Origin: Aquicoccus sp. G2-2
GTDB taxonomy: Bacteria > Pseudomonadota > Alphaproteobacteria > Rhodobacterales > Rhodobacteraceae
Direction: 5' to 3'
Length of the DNA stretch: 64,000 nucleotides
Assembly (NCBI RefSeq): GCF_034555965.1
Contig: NZ_JAYDCK010000003.1
Location: 1,054,001 to 1,118,000, forward strand
The translations under genes were made by a program, and so were the position numbers. The notes beneath the pieces are model-generated. The model was not told where the DNA came from and searched no databases. It was given only the letters and a program-made list of their open reading frames with translations. This document shows, piece by piece, positions 28,679 to 38,379 of this stretch. Numbering within the stretch: position 1 is the first letter of the stretch; each line of letters starts with the position of its first letter.

Positions 28679-29539
28679 TTAAAGCCCTAACATTGCGCGA
28701 AGTTCTTTTAGTGAAACACCGCTTTTGCGATAGCTGGCGATGGCGCGGGCATCATCGCGTTTGGCAAGGCGCTTGCCCATGTCATCGCGGATCAGGCGGT
28801 GGTGATGGTATGATGGGGTGGAGAGGTGCAAGAGGCGTTGCAAGACGACATGGATCGACGTGGCCGCAAAGAGATCCTGACCGCGAATGACATGGGTTAT
28901 GGCTTGGGTGGCGTCGTCGATCACCACGGAAAGGTGGTAGGAGGCGCCCAATGACGGGCGCGCCAGCACTACGTCGCCGACGTTTCGGGTCATGTATTCC
29001 GCGCCAAGCACGATCAGGCCGGTTTCACCGTTGGGCCCTGCGCCGCTTTCGTGAAAAGCAAGTGGCGGGCGTAATGCCTGAGCGTTGAGCGTGCCGAACG
29101 CGCGGCGCATATCAAGGCGCAAGGCGGTGTCGGGCATCGGGCCTGTGGGCGGTTGTTCGGGGCGGCAGGTGCCGGGATAGATCAGCCCGTCAGGGCCTTC
29201 GTGTGGGGCGCTGACCGCGTCGGCAATGTCGCGGCGCGAACAGGTGCAAGGATAGAGCAGGCCGCGCGCCCAAAGATATTGCAACGCGGCGCGGTAGGTC
29301 GAGAGATGATCGGACTGGTGGCGAACCGGCATCGGCCATGACAGGCCAAGCCATGTGAGATCATCGTAAATTTGGGCTTCCCATTCGGGGCGGGCGCGGG
29401 TGCGGTCAAGATCGTCGATGCGCAACAAAAAGCGCCCGTTGGCGGCATCGGCGCGCTCTTTGGCGGTAAGCGCCGAGAACGCGTGACCCAAGTGCAGCGG
29501 GCCGGTTGGGGATGGGGCGAAACGAGTGGTGAATGTCAC
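28679..29539 (-). CDS. gluQ: Glutamyl-Q tRNA(Asp) synthetase
   Basis: A 286-aa truncated glutamyl-tRNA synthetase that attaches glutamate to queuosine in tRNA-Asp. It has the HIGH-like RFAPSPTGPLHLGHAFSAL, a zinc site with CTCSRRDI and YPGTCR, and the KMSKS-like GKRLAKRDDA near residue 255. It lacks the anticodon-binding domain, as expected. Its start overlaps the upstream methyltransferase stop by four bases, so the two are coupled. Confidence 0.95.
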   Translation of the reverse strand: MTFTTRFAPSPTGPLHLGHAFSALTAKERADAANGRFLLRIDDLDRTRARPEWEAQIYDDLTWLGLSWPMPVRHQSDHLSTYRAALQYLWARGLLYPCTCSRRDIADAVSAPHEGPDGLIYPGTCRPEQPPTGPMPDTALRLDMRRAFGTLNAQALRPPLAFHESGAGPNGETGLIVLGAEYMTRNVGDVVLARPSLGASYHLSVVIDDATQAITHVIRGQDLFAATSIHVVLQRLLHLSTPSYHHHRLIRDDMGKRLAKRDDARAIASYRKSGVSLKELRAMLGL

Positions 29540-30150
29540 GATTTTTCAAATACGTAAACGCTGGACTTGATGTCAATTCCGGGCAGGTGGTCGCCGTAGG
29601 TTTCCTCAATCTGGCGGAATGTGCCTGAGGCGAGCAAGGCGTCACGCTTGCCGGTAGAGGCCGGATCGGCCAGCGCGTGATCGTTGTAGGAAAAAACCAG
29701 TAACCCGCCGGAATTCAGGGCGTTGGCGATCTGGTCGAGCACACTGGGCGGAGCGGCACCTGCGCCAATCACGCCAATGGCGGCGATGGCCGCATAAGTG
29801 CCGGGCGTGAAGGTAAGCTCCGCGCCGGGGGTGATTTCGTGCAAGTTGCGATAGAGTCCCCGTTTGGGCGCCTGCGCGAGCATCGCGGCGGCTGGATCGA
29901 CCCCGTCAATGGTGCGAAAGCCATGTGCGGCCAGAGCGAGGCCGGAAAGGCCGGTGCCACAGCCAAAATCAAGCACCGGGGCCGTAAGGTCAGAAAGGTG
30001 GCGGGCCAGCGCGGCGGCGCAGCGGGCAGGCGTGGCATAGCCGTTTTCCGCGATTTCCGCGTCATAACTGGCGGCCCAGTCGTTATACTGGTCGCGGACC
30101 GCCTCTGGTGTGGTGGCGGTGTAGATTTTGTCGAGGTATTTCTCTGCCAT
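29536..30150 (-). CDS. Class I SAM-dependent methyltransferase
   Basis: A 204-aa methyltransferase. The SAM-binding motif I is VLDFGCGTGLSGLAL near residue 67; motif II-like IDGVDPAAAML follows. The N-terminus (YLDKIYTATTPEAVRDQYNDWAAS) resembles the TPR-less UbiE/Methyltransf_11 group. The substrate is unknown. It is the middle gene of trmFO-methyltransferase-gluQ, a likely operon with two tRNA modification genes, so a tRNA or translation-related substrate is possible. Confidence 0.82.
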   Translation of the reverse strand: MAEKYLDKIYTATTPEAVRDQYNDWAASYDAEIAENGYATPARCAAALARHLSDLTAPVLDFGCGTGLSGLALAAHGFRTIDGVDPAAAMLAQAPKRGLYRNLHEITPGAELTFTPGTYAAIAAIGVIGAGAAPPSVLDQIANALNSGGLLVFSYNDHALADPASTGKRDALLASGTFRQIEETYGDHLPGIDIKSSVYVFEKS

Positions 30151-30162
30151 GACGCAAGAGTG

Positions 30163-31509
30163 TCAGACAGAGGCCGCGCCGTCCAGCCATGTGGCCCAAA
30201 GCGCTTTGGCGCGGTCGGTATAGGCTTTGTAGCGATCCTTGCGGCCACGGCGGCCTGCCTTGAGGCCTTCGACCGGCGGAAACAGACCGAAATTCACGTT
30301 CATTGGCTGAAAAGTCTTCGCCTCAGCCCCGCCGGTGATGTGGGTGATGAGCGCGCCGGTCGCAGTTTCGGGCGGCGGAGCGGGCAGGGTGTTTCCCTTG
30401 ATCTGGGTGGCGGCCATGCGGCCCGCGAGCAGCCCCATTGCTGCGGATTCGACATAGCCTTCGACGCCGGTGATTTGCCCGGCAAAGCGGATATGCGGAG
30501 CGCTGCGCAAGCGCATCTGCGCATCAAGCAGGGTTGGGGAGTTGATGAATGTGTTGCGGTGAATCCCGCCAAGGCGCGCAAACGAAGCATCCTCAAGGCC
30601 GGGAATCATTTTGAAAACAGATGATTGTGCGCCGTATTTCATCTTGGTTTGAAAGCCCACGATATTGTAGAGCGTGCCAAGTGCATTATCGCGGCGAAGC
30701 TGCACGACCGCATAGGCTTTCTCTTCTGGTTTGTGCGCATTGGTCAGGCCCACGGGTTTCATCGGGCCGTGACGCAAGGTTTCGCGGCCACGCTCGGCCA
30801 TGACTTCGATCGGCAGGCAACCGTCGAAATATCCGGCGGTCTCGCCCTCGTGAAACTCAGTCTTGTCGGCGGCGAGCAATGCGTCGATGAAGGCTTCATA
30901 CTGCTCGCGGGTCATCGGGCAGTTGAGATAGGCTTTCTGCTCGGCTTCGGTTTCACCTTTGTCGTACCGCGATTGCATCCATGCAACCGACATGTCGATG
31001 CTTTCGGCATAGACGATGGGGGCGATCGCATCGAAGAAGGCAAGACGCTCCGTGCCGGTGTGGCGCGCGATGGCATCGCCCAACGCGGAAGAGGTCAACG
31101 GGCCGGTGGCGATGATCCATTGGCCCTCGGTGGGAAGGCTGGTGATTTCGCCGGACTCTAGCGTGATCAAAGGATGCGCAGTGAGTCGCTCCGTCACGGC
31201 GCGGGCGAAAGGTTCGCGGTCAACCGCGAGTGCGCCCCCGGCAGGCAGGCGGTGTGCATCGGCGGTTTCCATGATTAACCCGTTTGCGGCGCGCATTTCC
31301 CAATGCAGCAGGCCGACGGCGTTTTGTTCGCTGTCATCCGAGCGGAAGGAATTGGAGCAGACCATTTCCGCCAGATCGCCGGTCTTGTGGGCGAAGGTGC
31401 CGGTTTGCGGGCGCATTTCATGAATGATGACCTGAACACCGGCCTGCGCCGCCTGCCAAGCGGCTTCGGATCCGGCAAGCCCGCCGCCGATGATGTGTAG
31501 CGTTTCCAT
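30163..31509 (-). CDS. trmFO: TrmFO, folate-dependent tRNA m5U54 methyltransferase
   Basis: A 448-aa flavoprotein that methylates U54 of tRNA using methylenetetrahydrofolate. The FAD site is [19 protein letters not shown] at the N-terminus. [12 protein letters not shown] near residue 50 contains a conserved family cysteine, and NFGLFPP near residue 415 and [11 protein letters not shown] are typical of the C-terminus. It is the first gene of a run continuing into the methyltransferase 12 bases downstream. Confidence 0.97.
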   Translation of the reverse strand: METLHIIGGGLAGSEAAWQAAQAGVQVIIHEMRPQTGTFAHKTGDLAEMVCSNSFRSDDSEQNAVGLLHWEMRAANGLIMETADAHRLPAGGALAVDREPFARAVTERLTAHPLITLESGEITSLPTEGQWIIATGPLTSSALGDAIARHTGTERLAFFDAIAPIVYAESIDMSVAWMQSRYDKGETEAEQKAYLNCPMTREQYEAFIDALLAADKTEFHEGETAGYFDGCLPIEVMAERGRETLRHGPMKPVGLTNAHKPEEKAYAVVQLRRDNALGTLYNIVGFQTKMKYGAQSSVFKMIPGLEDASFARLGGIHRNTFINSPTLLDAQMRLRSAPHIRFAGQITGVEGYVESAAMGLLAGRMAATQIKGNTLPAPPPETATGALITHITGGAEAKTFQPMNVNFGLFPPVEGLKAGRRGRKDRYKAYTDRAKALWATWLDGAASV

Positions 31510-31548
31510 GGCCGCGCTTTAGGCGAAGCGGCGGCAATTGGGAAGGGG

Positions 31549-32874
31549 TCAGTTCAGCGAGAGTTTGTCGATTGCGAGGCCAGAGGGGACATGCGTGGGC
31601 GGGCCAAGACGACCGAGAGCGGCATTGGGATCAGTGAGCGAGGCAAGGAACGCGAGAAGATCTGTGATTTCGGCCTCGGTGAGGTCGACGGGTGTGAGTT
31701 CGATGGCGGCGGCAATGCGGGCGGTTTCCTGCGCGTCGGGCCGGGATGGGGTAAGGCGGCTCTGACTGTCGAGGGCAGACACGGCAGATTGCGCGGCGTC
31801 ATAGGCCAATAACGCCTGACGCGGGTGCAGGTGGTGGCGAACAACCGCTTCGAGCGTGGCATAGGCGCCCGAATGGCCATAAGGCGCAGTCAGTGCGACG
31901 TTACGCAGGGAAGGCGTGCGAAAACGATAGAGGTCAGCCGGGTTGCCGGTAACAGCAGCCCGACCATGGTCGGAGAACGGCGCGCCGTGCCCTTTGCCGG
32001 GGCCGATCTGTGGAATGCCGATGACGTGGAACTTCTGATCCGTCAGGTAGGGGCCGGAATGGCAGGTGGCGCAGTTGGCCTTGCCGTAGAAGAGATCAGC
32101 CCCGCGACGTTGTGGTGGGGTAAGGGCGGCTGTGCGGCCTTTGAGATAGGCATCAAAAGGGCTATCAGTGGCGCGGAACTCATAAGCCTCAAACGCGGCG
32201 ATGGCATTGGCGATGTCGGTGATGTGGAGCGGTTCCTGCGGCCCGATGATGGCGCTGAACCGGCGATGATACGAAGGGATGGCCTCAACCCGCTCGGTGA
32301 TGCGTTGCCAGACGCCGTGAAACCCGCGGATATGCCCCTTTGCCACCAGATCAGCGATGGCATTTTCGCCGGGGCTTCCGGCCATTTCCTCTGGGCTGGT
32401 AAGGGGTATTAGGGCTTGTGCGGCAAGGACGCTTTGCACCGGACGTTCAAGGGCGGCACCGGGTGGCATGGCAATGTCCATCCGTGCCTTTGGCGCGCGC
32501 GCGACGCGGCCATCGAGAAAGAGGCTTTGAAATTCCGGTGCGCCGAGATTGAAAAGCGCCGGCGCGTTGCGCGGCACAAGAGCGTGCGCCGGGTTGGTCG
32601 CCAAACCATGACGGGCAAGGCCCAAACCAGCGCCGCGTTCGCCGATGGCCAAAGCCACACCATCGCCCGAGCTGAGCGCCGCATGATGGCAGGTGGCGCA
32701 GGCGATGTTGCGATTGCCCGAAAGGATAGGATCGTAAAACAGATCGCGCCCGAGCAGAATGGTCGAAAACGGCGCGTTGGAGGTCTTCGAGTGGGTCACC
32801 GGCTGCGGAAGTTCGGCGGCCAGAGAGAGATTGGCCTGGAGAGACAGAATGCCGACGGTGACCCACTTGTGCAT
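31549..32874 (-). CDS. Di-haem cytochrome c peroxidase (CcpA/MauG family)
   Basis: A 441-aa periplasmic protein from the start MHKWVTVGILSLQANLSLAA, which is a signal peptide; ATG 32886 four codons upstream is also possible. Two haem sites are visible: CATCHH (about residue 62) and CATCHSG (about residue 269). The family reduces hydrogen peroxide with electrons from cytochrome c, or in MauG forms modifies a protein cofactor. No partner protein gene is adjacent, so peroxidase is the default. An inverted repeat sits 34 bases upstream. Confidence 0.9.
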   Translation of the reverse strand: MHKWVTVGILSLQANLSLAAELPQPVTHSKTSNAPFSTILLGRDLFYDPILSGNRNIACATCHHAALSSGDGVALAIGERGAGLGLARHGLATNPAHALVPRNAPALFNLGAPEFQSLFLDGRVARAPKARMDIAMPPGAALERPVQSVLAAQALIPLTSPEEMAGSPGENAIADLVAKGHIRGFHGVWQRITERVEAIPSYHRRFSAIIGPQEPLHITDIANAIAAFEAYEFRATDSPFDAYLKGRTAALTPPQRRGADLFYGKANCATCHSGPYLTDQKFHVIGIPQIGPGKGHGAPFSDHGRAAVTGNPADLYRFRTPSLRNVALTAPYGHSGAYATLEAVVRHHLHPRQALLAYDAAQSAVSALDSQSRLTPSRPDAQETARIAAAIELTPVDLTEAEITDLLAFLASLTDPNAALGRLGPPTHVPSGLAIDKLSLN

Positions 32875-32907
32875 GAACGGAACCATGGGTTCGAATGTTC
32901 TGTTGGT

Positions 32908-32932
32908 CTCATTCTTAATCAAAAGGAATGAG
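32908..32932. promoter_or_regulatory. Inverted repeat upstream of the peroxidase gene
   Basis: CTCATTC (32908-32914) and GAATGAG (32926-32932), 11 bases apart, in an AT-rich stretch 22-35 bases before the start. It could be an operator or an mRNA hairpin. It does not match an FNR box. Confidence 0.4.
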
Positions 32933-33070
32933 GCAAAGCAATGGTAAATATGGAAAAAATATGACGTAGGCTCGAAAGTTGCCATTTTGTTGGTGCCGGA
33001 TTGACGACGATCCTGCTGCAACTGGCATATTGTCGTCTGGCCGTGGAAAATGAGGACGAATTAAGGGCGT

Positions 33071-33928
33071 TTAGCCGGTGGCGAGAAGAGCTACGCCGGT
33101 GAGGATTATCGCGGCCCATTTCATGCGTTGAACCAGATCGCCTTCACGCAACAGCCATGTGCCCGCCAGCACGACCAGCAAGACGGAGGTTTCGCGGAGC
33201 GGGGCGACATAAAGCACCGGCGTGAAGGTCAACGCGTAAAGCACGAGGATATAAGCCAGGGGTGAGATCAACGCGACGATCAACGCCTCACGCCAGTGAT
33301 TGCGCCAGAGCGTGCGCAGGGCGGCGCGGCGGCGCAAGGCAACCGGCGTCATCAGCAGGGTCCGGCCAAGATTGGAGGCGTAATCCATCAGCAGCGGCGG
33401 GATTGCCAGCGTTGCCACCCCGTAAGCATCCCAGACGGTGTAGCTGCCAATCAGGACGCCAACGGCAAGCCCAAAGCCAAGCGATTTGAATGTACCATCG
33501 CCACGCCGCGCTTTGAGCCCGCCGCCCAGCATCAGGACGCCGAAAACGATTAGCACGCCACCCGCGATGGCCTGCACCGAGGCACGTTCGCCCAGAACCA
33601 GAACCGCGAATGTGACTGACAGCAGCGGCCCGGTGGATCGGGCCGTGGGATAGACCAGCGAAAGATCACCGTGCCGGTAACCGGTTTGCAGGGTAACGAA
33701 GTATGCGGTGTGGAGCAGGGCGCTACCGCCAAGGAAGACGAAATCCAGCGGTGTGAAACTGAAGATCGCGCGGCCGAACCAAAGCGCGAACGGCAGGTAA
33801 AGCACCACCGAGAGGCCGGAGAACAAAAACACAAGTTCCGGCCCGGCGTTGATCCGTTTGACCAGAAAATTCCATGTGGCGTGGCAGAAAGCCGCGATGA
33901 GGACGAGGGAGAACCCGAGAAGCGTCAT
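33071..33928 (-). CDS. EamA/DMT-superfamily transporter
   Basis: A 285-aa protein with about ten hydrophobic helices in two EamA halves (AAFCHATWNFLVKRI in the first; PLRETSVLLVVLAGTWLLREGD in the second). Members export or import small metabolites, but the substrate cannot be told from sequence. It is divergent from the thioesterase gene across 154 bases with no clear regulatory motif. Two more members of the superfamily lie at 39.3-41.1 kb. Confidence 0.88.
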   Translation of the reverse strand: MTLLGFSLVLIAAFCHATWNFLVKRINAGPELVFLFSGLSVVLYLPFALWFGRAIFSFTPLDFVFLGGSALLHTAYFVTLQTGYRHGDLSLVYPTARSTGPLLSVTFAVLVLGERASVQAIAGGVLIVFGVLMLGGGLKARRGDGTFKSLGFGLAVGVLIGSYTVWDAYGVATLAIPPLLMDYASNLGRTLLMTPVALRRRAALRTLWRNHWREALIVALISPLAYILVLYALTFTPVLYVAPLRETSVLLVVLAGTWLLREGDLVQRMKWAAIILTGVALLATG

Positions 33929-34082
33929 GTGCGGGGGCCGGGCCTATCGCGGCCGACGGTGCGAATGATTTCCGGGGATTGCTCTGGCAAACCTGCCCCT
34001 TGTCGTGACGTCCGGTAAAGCCATCTTGTTCTCCTGTCGATTTGCAGACAGGTTTAGGCCGCAACAAGCGGAGAGGGAAGAC

Positions 34083-34502
34083 ATGCAATTGGCGATGAAT
34101 GCGGATGAGTTGATGGCCTATCTCGAAGAGGTGTTTCCTCAGGTCGCGGCTGATTTCGCGGTGGATCGGTTGGCCGAGATGGAAGTTGACCTCCGGTTGA
34201 AGGTCTCGGACCGGCATTTGCGCCCCGGCGGCACGGTTTCCGGCCCGGCGATGTTTGCGCTGGCCGATTGCGCGGTTTATGCCATCGTGTTGGCCATGGT
34301 GGGGCGCAAGGCGCTGGCTGTGACGACTTCGTGTTCGTTCGATTTCATGCGCAAACCGGCGGCGGGGCAGGATCTGATCGCCAAGACGCGGCTTCTCAAG
34401 TTGGGGCGGGTGCTGGCCGTGGGGGATGTCCTGCTTTTTTCGGAGGGTATGGAGTCGCCAGTGGCACGCTCCACGATGACGTATTCGATTCCTCCCAAAT
34501 AG
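34083..34502 (+). CDS. PaaI-type hotdog thioesterase
   Basis: A 139-aa acyl-CoA thioesterase-like protein. The hotdog signature is HLRPGGTVSGPAMFALADCAVYAIVLA with the catalytic-type Asp/Cys region, followed by TTSCSFDFMRKPAAG. ATG 34083 follows GGAGAGGGAAGA; the longer frame upstream is unlikely. The physiological acyl-CoA is unknown. It is followed by a 218-base gap containing an AT-rich hairpin and the rplM promoter. Confidence 0.85.
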   Translation: MQLAMNADELMAYLEEVFPQVAADFAVDRLAEMEVDLRLKVSDRHLRPGGTVSGPAMFALADCAVYAIVLAMVGRKALAVTTSCSFDFMRKPAAGQDLIAKTRLLKLGRVLAVGDVLLFSEGMESPVARSTMTYSIPPK

Positions 34503-34582
34503 CGGGCGGACGGCATGTTGGCGCTTTTTGGACCTGTGCGGTGCTGGATTGAAGGGAACGTCGCGAATATATGGGGTAAAAT

Positions 34583-34618
34583 AATACCGTATTTTTAACT
34601 TATTGAAATTACGGTGTT
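34583..34618 (+). terminator. AT-rich hairpin downstream of the thioesterase gene
   Basis: AATACCGTA (34583-34591) and TACGGTGTT (34610-34618) pair with one wobble, followed by TTATT. The 18-base loop is long, so a terminator role is uncertain. Confidence 0.35.
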
Positions 34619-34636
34619 TTATTGATTTTAATGCGC

Positions 34637-34664
34637 TTGACTGCCCGTCACATGGCGCTATAAC
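34637..34664 (+). promoter_or_regulatory. Sigma-70-type promoter of rplM-rpsI
   Basis: TTGACT (34637-34642), 16-base spacer, TATAAC (34659-34664), 57 bases before the rplM start. An AT-rich tract immediately upstream could act as an UP element. Confidence 0.75.
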
Positions 34665-34720
34665 CCGTCCATCCCGCACATGCGGAGTCAACGCAACCCC
34701 CGAAACGTCAGAGGTTTGAC

Positions 34721-35182
34721 ATGAAAACCTTCTCTGCAACGCCCGCAGATATCGACAAGAAGTGGATCCTGATCGACGCTGAAGGCGTTGTTCTGGGCCG
34801 TCTTGCTTCGATCGTGGCCACGCGCCTGCGTGGCAAACACAAAGCATCGTTTACGCCGCATATGGATATGGGCGACAACGTTATCATCATTAACGCTGAC
34901 AAGGTGCAGCTTACCGGCAAGAAACGCACCGACAAACAGCATTACTGGCATACCGGCCATCCGGGCGGCATCAAGAACCGCTCGGCGGGCGAAATTCTGG
35001 AAGGCGCGCATCCTGAGCGTCTGGTAACACTCGCTGTCAAGCGGATGCTGCCGGGCAACCGTTTGTCGCGCAAGCAGATGACCAACCTGCGGGTTTACGC
35101 AGGCACCGAGCACCCGCATGAGGCGCAAAGCCCTGATGTGCTCGACGTTAAAGCCATGAACAAGAAAAACACGCGGAGCTGA
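34721..35182 (+). CDS. rplM: 50S ribosomal protein L13
   Basis: A 153-aa ribosomal protein beginning [20 protein letters not shown], with [21 protein letters not shown] and the conserved YWHTGHPGG and [15 protein letters not shown] segments. It binds 23S rRNA early in 50S assembly and in other bacteria also represses its own operon through the leader. The usual rplM-rpsI pairing is kept, with only five bases between the two. Confidence 0.99.
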   Translation: MKTFSATPADIDKKWILIDAEGVVLGRLASIVATRLRGKHKASFTPHMDMGDNVIIINADKVQLTGKKRTDKQHYWHTGHPGGIKNRSAGEILEGAHPERLVTLAVKRMLPGNRLSRKQMTNLRVYAGTEHPHEAQSPDVLDVKAMNKKNTRS

Positions 35183-35187
35183 GAGAG

Positions 35188-35682
35188 ATGACCGATCAAG
35201 TGAACTCGCTCGAAGAGCTGGGCCAAGTGGCCGAAGGCGCTGAAGCTGCGGCTGTGGCTGATGTTGAAATCTCGCGTGAGCCGGTGCGTGACGCACTTGG
35301 CCGCGCTTATGCGACTGGCAAACGGAAAGACGCGGTTGCGCGTGTCTGGATCAAACCGGGAAGCGGTAAGGTCGAAGTGAATGGCAAGGAATTGGACAAG
35401 TATTTTGCCCGTCCTGTGTTGCAGATGATTTTGCGCCAGCCTTTCGATGTGGCCGGTGTCGCAGGTCAGTTCGACGTCATGGCAACCGTAAAAGGTGGCG
35501 GGCTTTCGGGCCAGGCCGGCGCGGTGAAGCACGGCATCTCGAAAGCATTGCAGCTTTATGACCCGAACTTGCGCGCAGCATTGAAAGCGGCGGGCTTCCT
35601 GACCCGCGACAGCCGGGTTGTGGAACGCAAGAAATACGGCAAGCGCAAGGCGCGCCGGAGCTTCCAGTTTTCCAAACGCTGA
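35188..35682 (+). CDS. rpsI: 30S ribosomal protein S9
   Basis: A 164-aa S9 protein. The core [21 protein letters not shown] to the end [17 protein letters not shown] is standard; the C-terminal KR reaches the P-site tRNA. About 35 extra acidic residues precede the core ([20 protein letters not shown]), as in other Alphaproteobacteria. It is the last gene of the operon and is followed by a terminator. Confidence 0.99.
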   Translation: MTDQVNSLEELGQVAEGAEAAAVADVEISREPVRDALGRAYATGKRKDAVARVWIKPGSGKVEVNGKELDKYFARPVLQMILRQPFDVAGVAGQFDVMATVKGGGLSGQAGAVKHGISKALQLYDPNLRAALKAAGFLTRDSRVVERKKYGKRKARRSFQFSKR

Positions 35683-35703
35683 GAATGTTTTTACATATTT
35701 TGG

Positions 35704-35735
35704 AAGGGGCTGCCTTTGGGTGGCCCTTTTCTTTT
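35704..35735 (+). terminator. Rho-independent terminator after rpsI
   Basis: AAGGGGCTGCC and GGTGGCCCTTT pair (three wobbles) around a TTTG loop, followed by a T-rich run. Confidence 0.75.
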
Positions 35736-35767
35736 GGCGCATGGCGGGATGGCCGGTTTTGGGATTT

Positions 35768-35790
35768 GGATATTTATGGCAAAATGAAGC
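35768..35790 (+). repeat. 23-bp intergenic repeat, copy 2
   Basis: GGATATTT, A, TGGCAAAATGAAGC, in the convergent gap between rpsI and the TetR gene, 33 bases after the rpsI terminator. Confidence 0.9.
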
Positions 35791-35822
35791 AAGGGATCAG
35801 AGATTGGCCCGCCCCCAAGCAC

Positions 35823-36440
35823 TCACTCATCCGGGTTGATCAGCCCCAGCCCGCGCAGATAGACGCCGATCCCGCTTTCCAGCAATTCTTCGGGCGGGAA
35901 CGGCGATTGCGTGCCCGGCGAATTGCGTGCGAACAGCTCGACAACGCCATGGCTGAGTGCCCAGATATGAGCGGAGAACATCGCGGCAGGCGGGCGTTTG
36001 TCTTCCGGAATATGTTGTGACAACTCGGCCGCCGCGCGTTCAAGCACATTGCGGGCACGGGCAGAGACCGCCGCAAGTTCGGGCGTACGATTGACCGAGA
36101 TACCGGATTCAAACATCGCAATGTAATGGCCGGGATATTTGCGTGCAAAAGCGAGATAGGCGCGCCCCGTTGCCTCGAACGCTGCCATGGCAGAGGGCTG
36201 GCCCTTGTCATAGGCAAACTGCATGACATCGGCGAACACTTCGTAGCCTTGGCGCGCGGCTTCGGCGATCAGGTCTTCGCGGCCCTCAAAGTGGCGGTAG
36301 ACAGCCGCCGGGGTGACGCCCGCGTGTTTGGCGGCTTCGGAAAGGGTGAAGCCGGTCGGGCCTTTGGCCTCGATCAGTATCAAGGCGGCCTCAACCAAGG
36401 CCTGCTTGAGATTGCCGTGATGATAGCCGCGTTTGCGCAT
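35823..36440 (-). CDS. TetR/AcrR-family transcriptional regulator
   Basis: A 205-aa repressor-type protein. The N-terminal helix-turn-helix is LSEAAKHAGVTPAAVYRHFEGREDLIAEAA (residues about 33-62). The C-terminal domain (PELAAVSARARNVLERAAAEL) is of the ligand-binding type. It is immediately downstream of ppk2 on the same strand (one base apart), so it may be read with it; its target is unknown. Confidence 0.9.
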   Translation of the reverse strand: MRKRGYHHGNLKQALVEAALILIEAKGPTGFTLSEAAKHAGVTPAAVYRHFEGREDLIAEAARQGYEVFADVMQFAYDKGQPSAMAAFEATGRAYLAFARKYPGHYIAMFESGISVNRTPELAAVSARARNVLERAAAELSQHIPEDKRPPAAMFSAHIWALSHGVVELFARNSPGTQSPFPPEELLESGIGVYLRGLGLINPDE

Positions 36441-36441
36441 G

Positions 36442-37326
36442 TTATTCGTTGGCCCAGATTTCTGGCCCGGCGCAGATCAGGGGATCAATCTCACCAATGG
36501 CTTTTTTATCCTTGCGGGCATAGTCGATCCGGCTCAACACCGAGCGGATCGCGTTGAGCCGTGCGCGGCGTTTGTCATCGGAACGGATGACGGTCCATGG
36601 TGCGTGGTTGCTATGGCTGCGATTGAGCGTTTCTTCGATCGCGGCGGAGTAGGCATCCCATTTCTTGAGACCTTCGACGTCGATCCTGCTTAGCTTCCAT
36701 TGCTTGAGCGGATCGCTTTCGCGCTTGAGGAAGCGACGCAATTGTTCGGCGCGCCCGACATTGAGCCAGATTTTAAACAGCAAGACGCCGTCTTCTGTCA
36801 GCATTCGCTCGAACTCGGTCACTTGGTTGAAAAAGCGTTCGCGCTGAGGATCAGTGCAGAACCCGAACACCTTTTCGACCACACCACGATTATACCAAGA
36901 GCGGTCGAAGAAAGCGATCTCCCCGCCCGAGGGGAGATGATCAATATAGCGTTGGAAATACCATTCGCTTTGCTCTTTCTCGGTGGGTTTAGAGAGCGCA
37001 ACGACGCGCGCTCCGCGCGGGTTAAGGTTGGCCCGGAAGCGTTTGATTGTGCCGCCTTTCCCGGCGGCATCACGGCCTTCAAACAAGATTGCGATGCGCG
37101 CCCCTTCCTGTTTGGCCCAGGCTTGCAGTTTGACCAGTTCGATTTGCAGCGCGAGTAGGTCTTTCTCATAGGCCTTGCGCGGCATCCGTTCGGTATGGGG
37201 ATAGGAGGTGTCGAGAATTTCGCCCTTTTCGGCGCGGCGAATGGCGTTGCGGATGGCATCGGGGGCCTCGTCCTCAAAGAAGGTTGAGATGGCACCGTCA
37301 AAGGGTTTTTGCTGGCTCACGGGCAC
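36442..37326 (-). CDS. ppk2: Polyphosphate kinase 2
   Basis: A 294-aa PPK2 enzyme that transfers phosphate between polyphosphate and nucleoside diphosphates. The P-loop is [16 protein letters not shown] (near residue 83), the Walker B-like motif is [18 protein letters not shown] (near residue 140), and [18 protein letters not shown]-type lid residues lie between. Single-domain length fits the class that makes GTP or ATP from polyphosphate. It precedes the TetR gene on the same strand. Confidence 0.96.
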   Translation of the reverse strand: MPVSQQKPFDGAISTFFEDEAPDAIRNAIRRAEKGEILDTSYPHTERMPRKAYEKDLLALQIELVKLQAWAKQEGARIAILFEGRDAAGKGGTIKRFRANLNPRGARVVALSKPTEKEQSEWYFQRYIDHLPSGGEIAFFDRSWYNRGVVEKVFGFCTDPQRERFFNQVTEFERMLTEDGVLLFKIWLNVGRAEQLRRFLKRESDPLKQWKLSRIDVEGLKKWDAYSAAIEETLNRSHSNHAPWTVIRSDDKRRARLNAIRSVLSRIDYARKDKKAIGEIDPLICAGPEIWANE

Positions 37327-37396
37327 GCTCTTTCATTGTTCATGTTAAAAGGCTTAACCGATTTATCGCAGGCACAACAGTCCGCTTGGGCGGGCC

Positions 37397-38341
37397 CTAT
37401 CCGCGCCAGTCGGTGCTTTCTAGCCCGACCTTGGCGATATCAAACGGCGTGGTTTCGTAAATTTCGGAAATCCAGTTGCGATAAAGCAGGTGGCCGTGGC
37501 TGCGCCAGCGGTTGAGCGGCGGTTGCGTCGGGTCGTCGTCGGGATAATAGTTAACCGGCACAATGATTTCCGCGCCCGCCGCGACATCGCGGTCATATTC
37601 CTGTTTCAGCGTGTCGCTGTCATATTCGAAATGGTTGAAGATATAGAGCGCGCGGTGTTTCGGATCCTCGATCAGGCAGGGGCCGACGTCTTCGGAGGCG
37701 ATGAGTGTGTGCAACTCCGGCACAGCATCGACTTCGCTCTGGCGCAGTTCTGTCCAGCGGCTGACCGGGATGACGAAATCATCCGAAAAGCCGCGCAGAA
37801 AATGCGATGCGGGTGCGAGATTACGTTGCCGGAAACAGCCGAATGCCTTTTTGGGCAGCATATGCTTGGGCAAGCCATAGAAATGGTTGAGCATTGCCAT
37901 ACCGCCCCAGCAGACGCCAAAGGTGGCGTGAACGTGGGTTTGGCTCCACTCGAAGACCTCGCGGATTTCCTGCCAATAGGTGACATCCTCGTAAGCGAGA
38001 TGCTCGATCGGGGCGCCGGTGATGATCAGCCCGTCGAATTTTTCACCGCTGGCTTTCACCTCGGAAAACGGGCGGTAGAATTCGGCCATGTGCTCGGCGG
38101 CGGTGTTTCTTGTCTTGTGTTCGGTCATGCGGATCAGGGAAAATTCGATCTGAATGGGCGAGGCACCGATCAGACGGCCGAACTGATTCTCGGTCTGAAT
38201 TTTCTTTGGCATCAGGTTGAGCAGGGCGATGCGCAGGGGCCTGATATCCTGCCGGGCGGCTGCGTCCTCATCCATCACCTGCACGCCCTCGTGCGTGAGC
38301 ACGTCGAAGGCAGGCAGGTTGGAGGGCAGCTTGATCGGCAT
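37397..38341 (-). CDS. metAA: Homoserine O-acetyltransferase (MetA family)
   Basis: A 314-aa enzyme that acylates homoserine for methionine synthesis. The catalytic cysteine is in [16 protein letters not shown] (about residue 144), and [15 protein letters not shown] and [13 protein letters not shown] complete the active site. The residue matching position 111 of the E. coli enzyme is Glu ([11 protein letters not shown]) instead of Gly; in this family Glu indicates acetyl-CoA rather than succinyl-CoA. It follows the P-loop gene by 38 bases with no room for a riboswitch, so the two are probably co-transcribed. Confidence 0.95.
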   Translation of the reverse strand: MPIKLPSNLPAFDVLTHEGVQVMDEDAAARQDIRPLRIALLNLMPKKIQTENQFGRLIGASPIQIEFSLIRMTEHKTRNTAAEHMAEFYRPFSEVKASGEKFDGLIITGAPIEHLAYEDVTYWQEIREVFEWSQTHVHATFGVCWGGMAMLNHFYGLPKHMLPKKAFGCFRQRNLAPASHFLRGFSDDFVIPVSRWTELRQSEVDAVPELHTLIASEDVGPCLIEDPKHRALYIFNHFEYDSDTLKQEYDRDVAAGAEIIVPVNYYPDDDPTQPPLNRWRSHGHLLYRNWISEIYETTPFDIAKVGLESTDWRG

Positions 38342-38379
38342 TGGACGAAATCCTTGTAAGAGAGGCTGTTGTGATAGGC

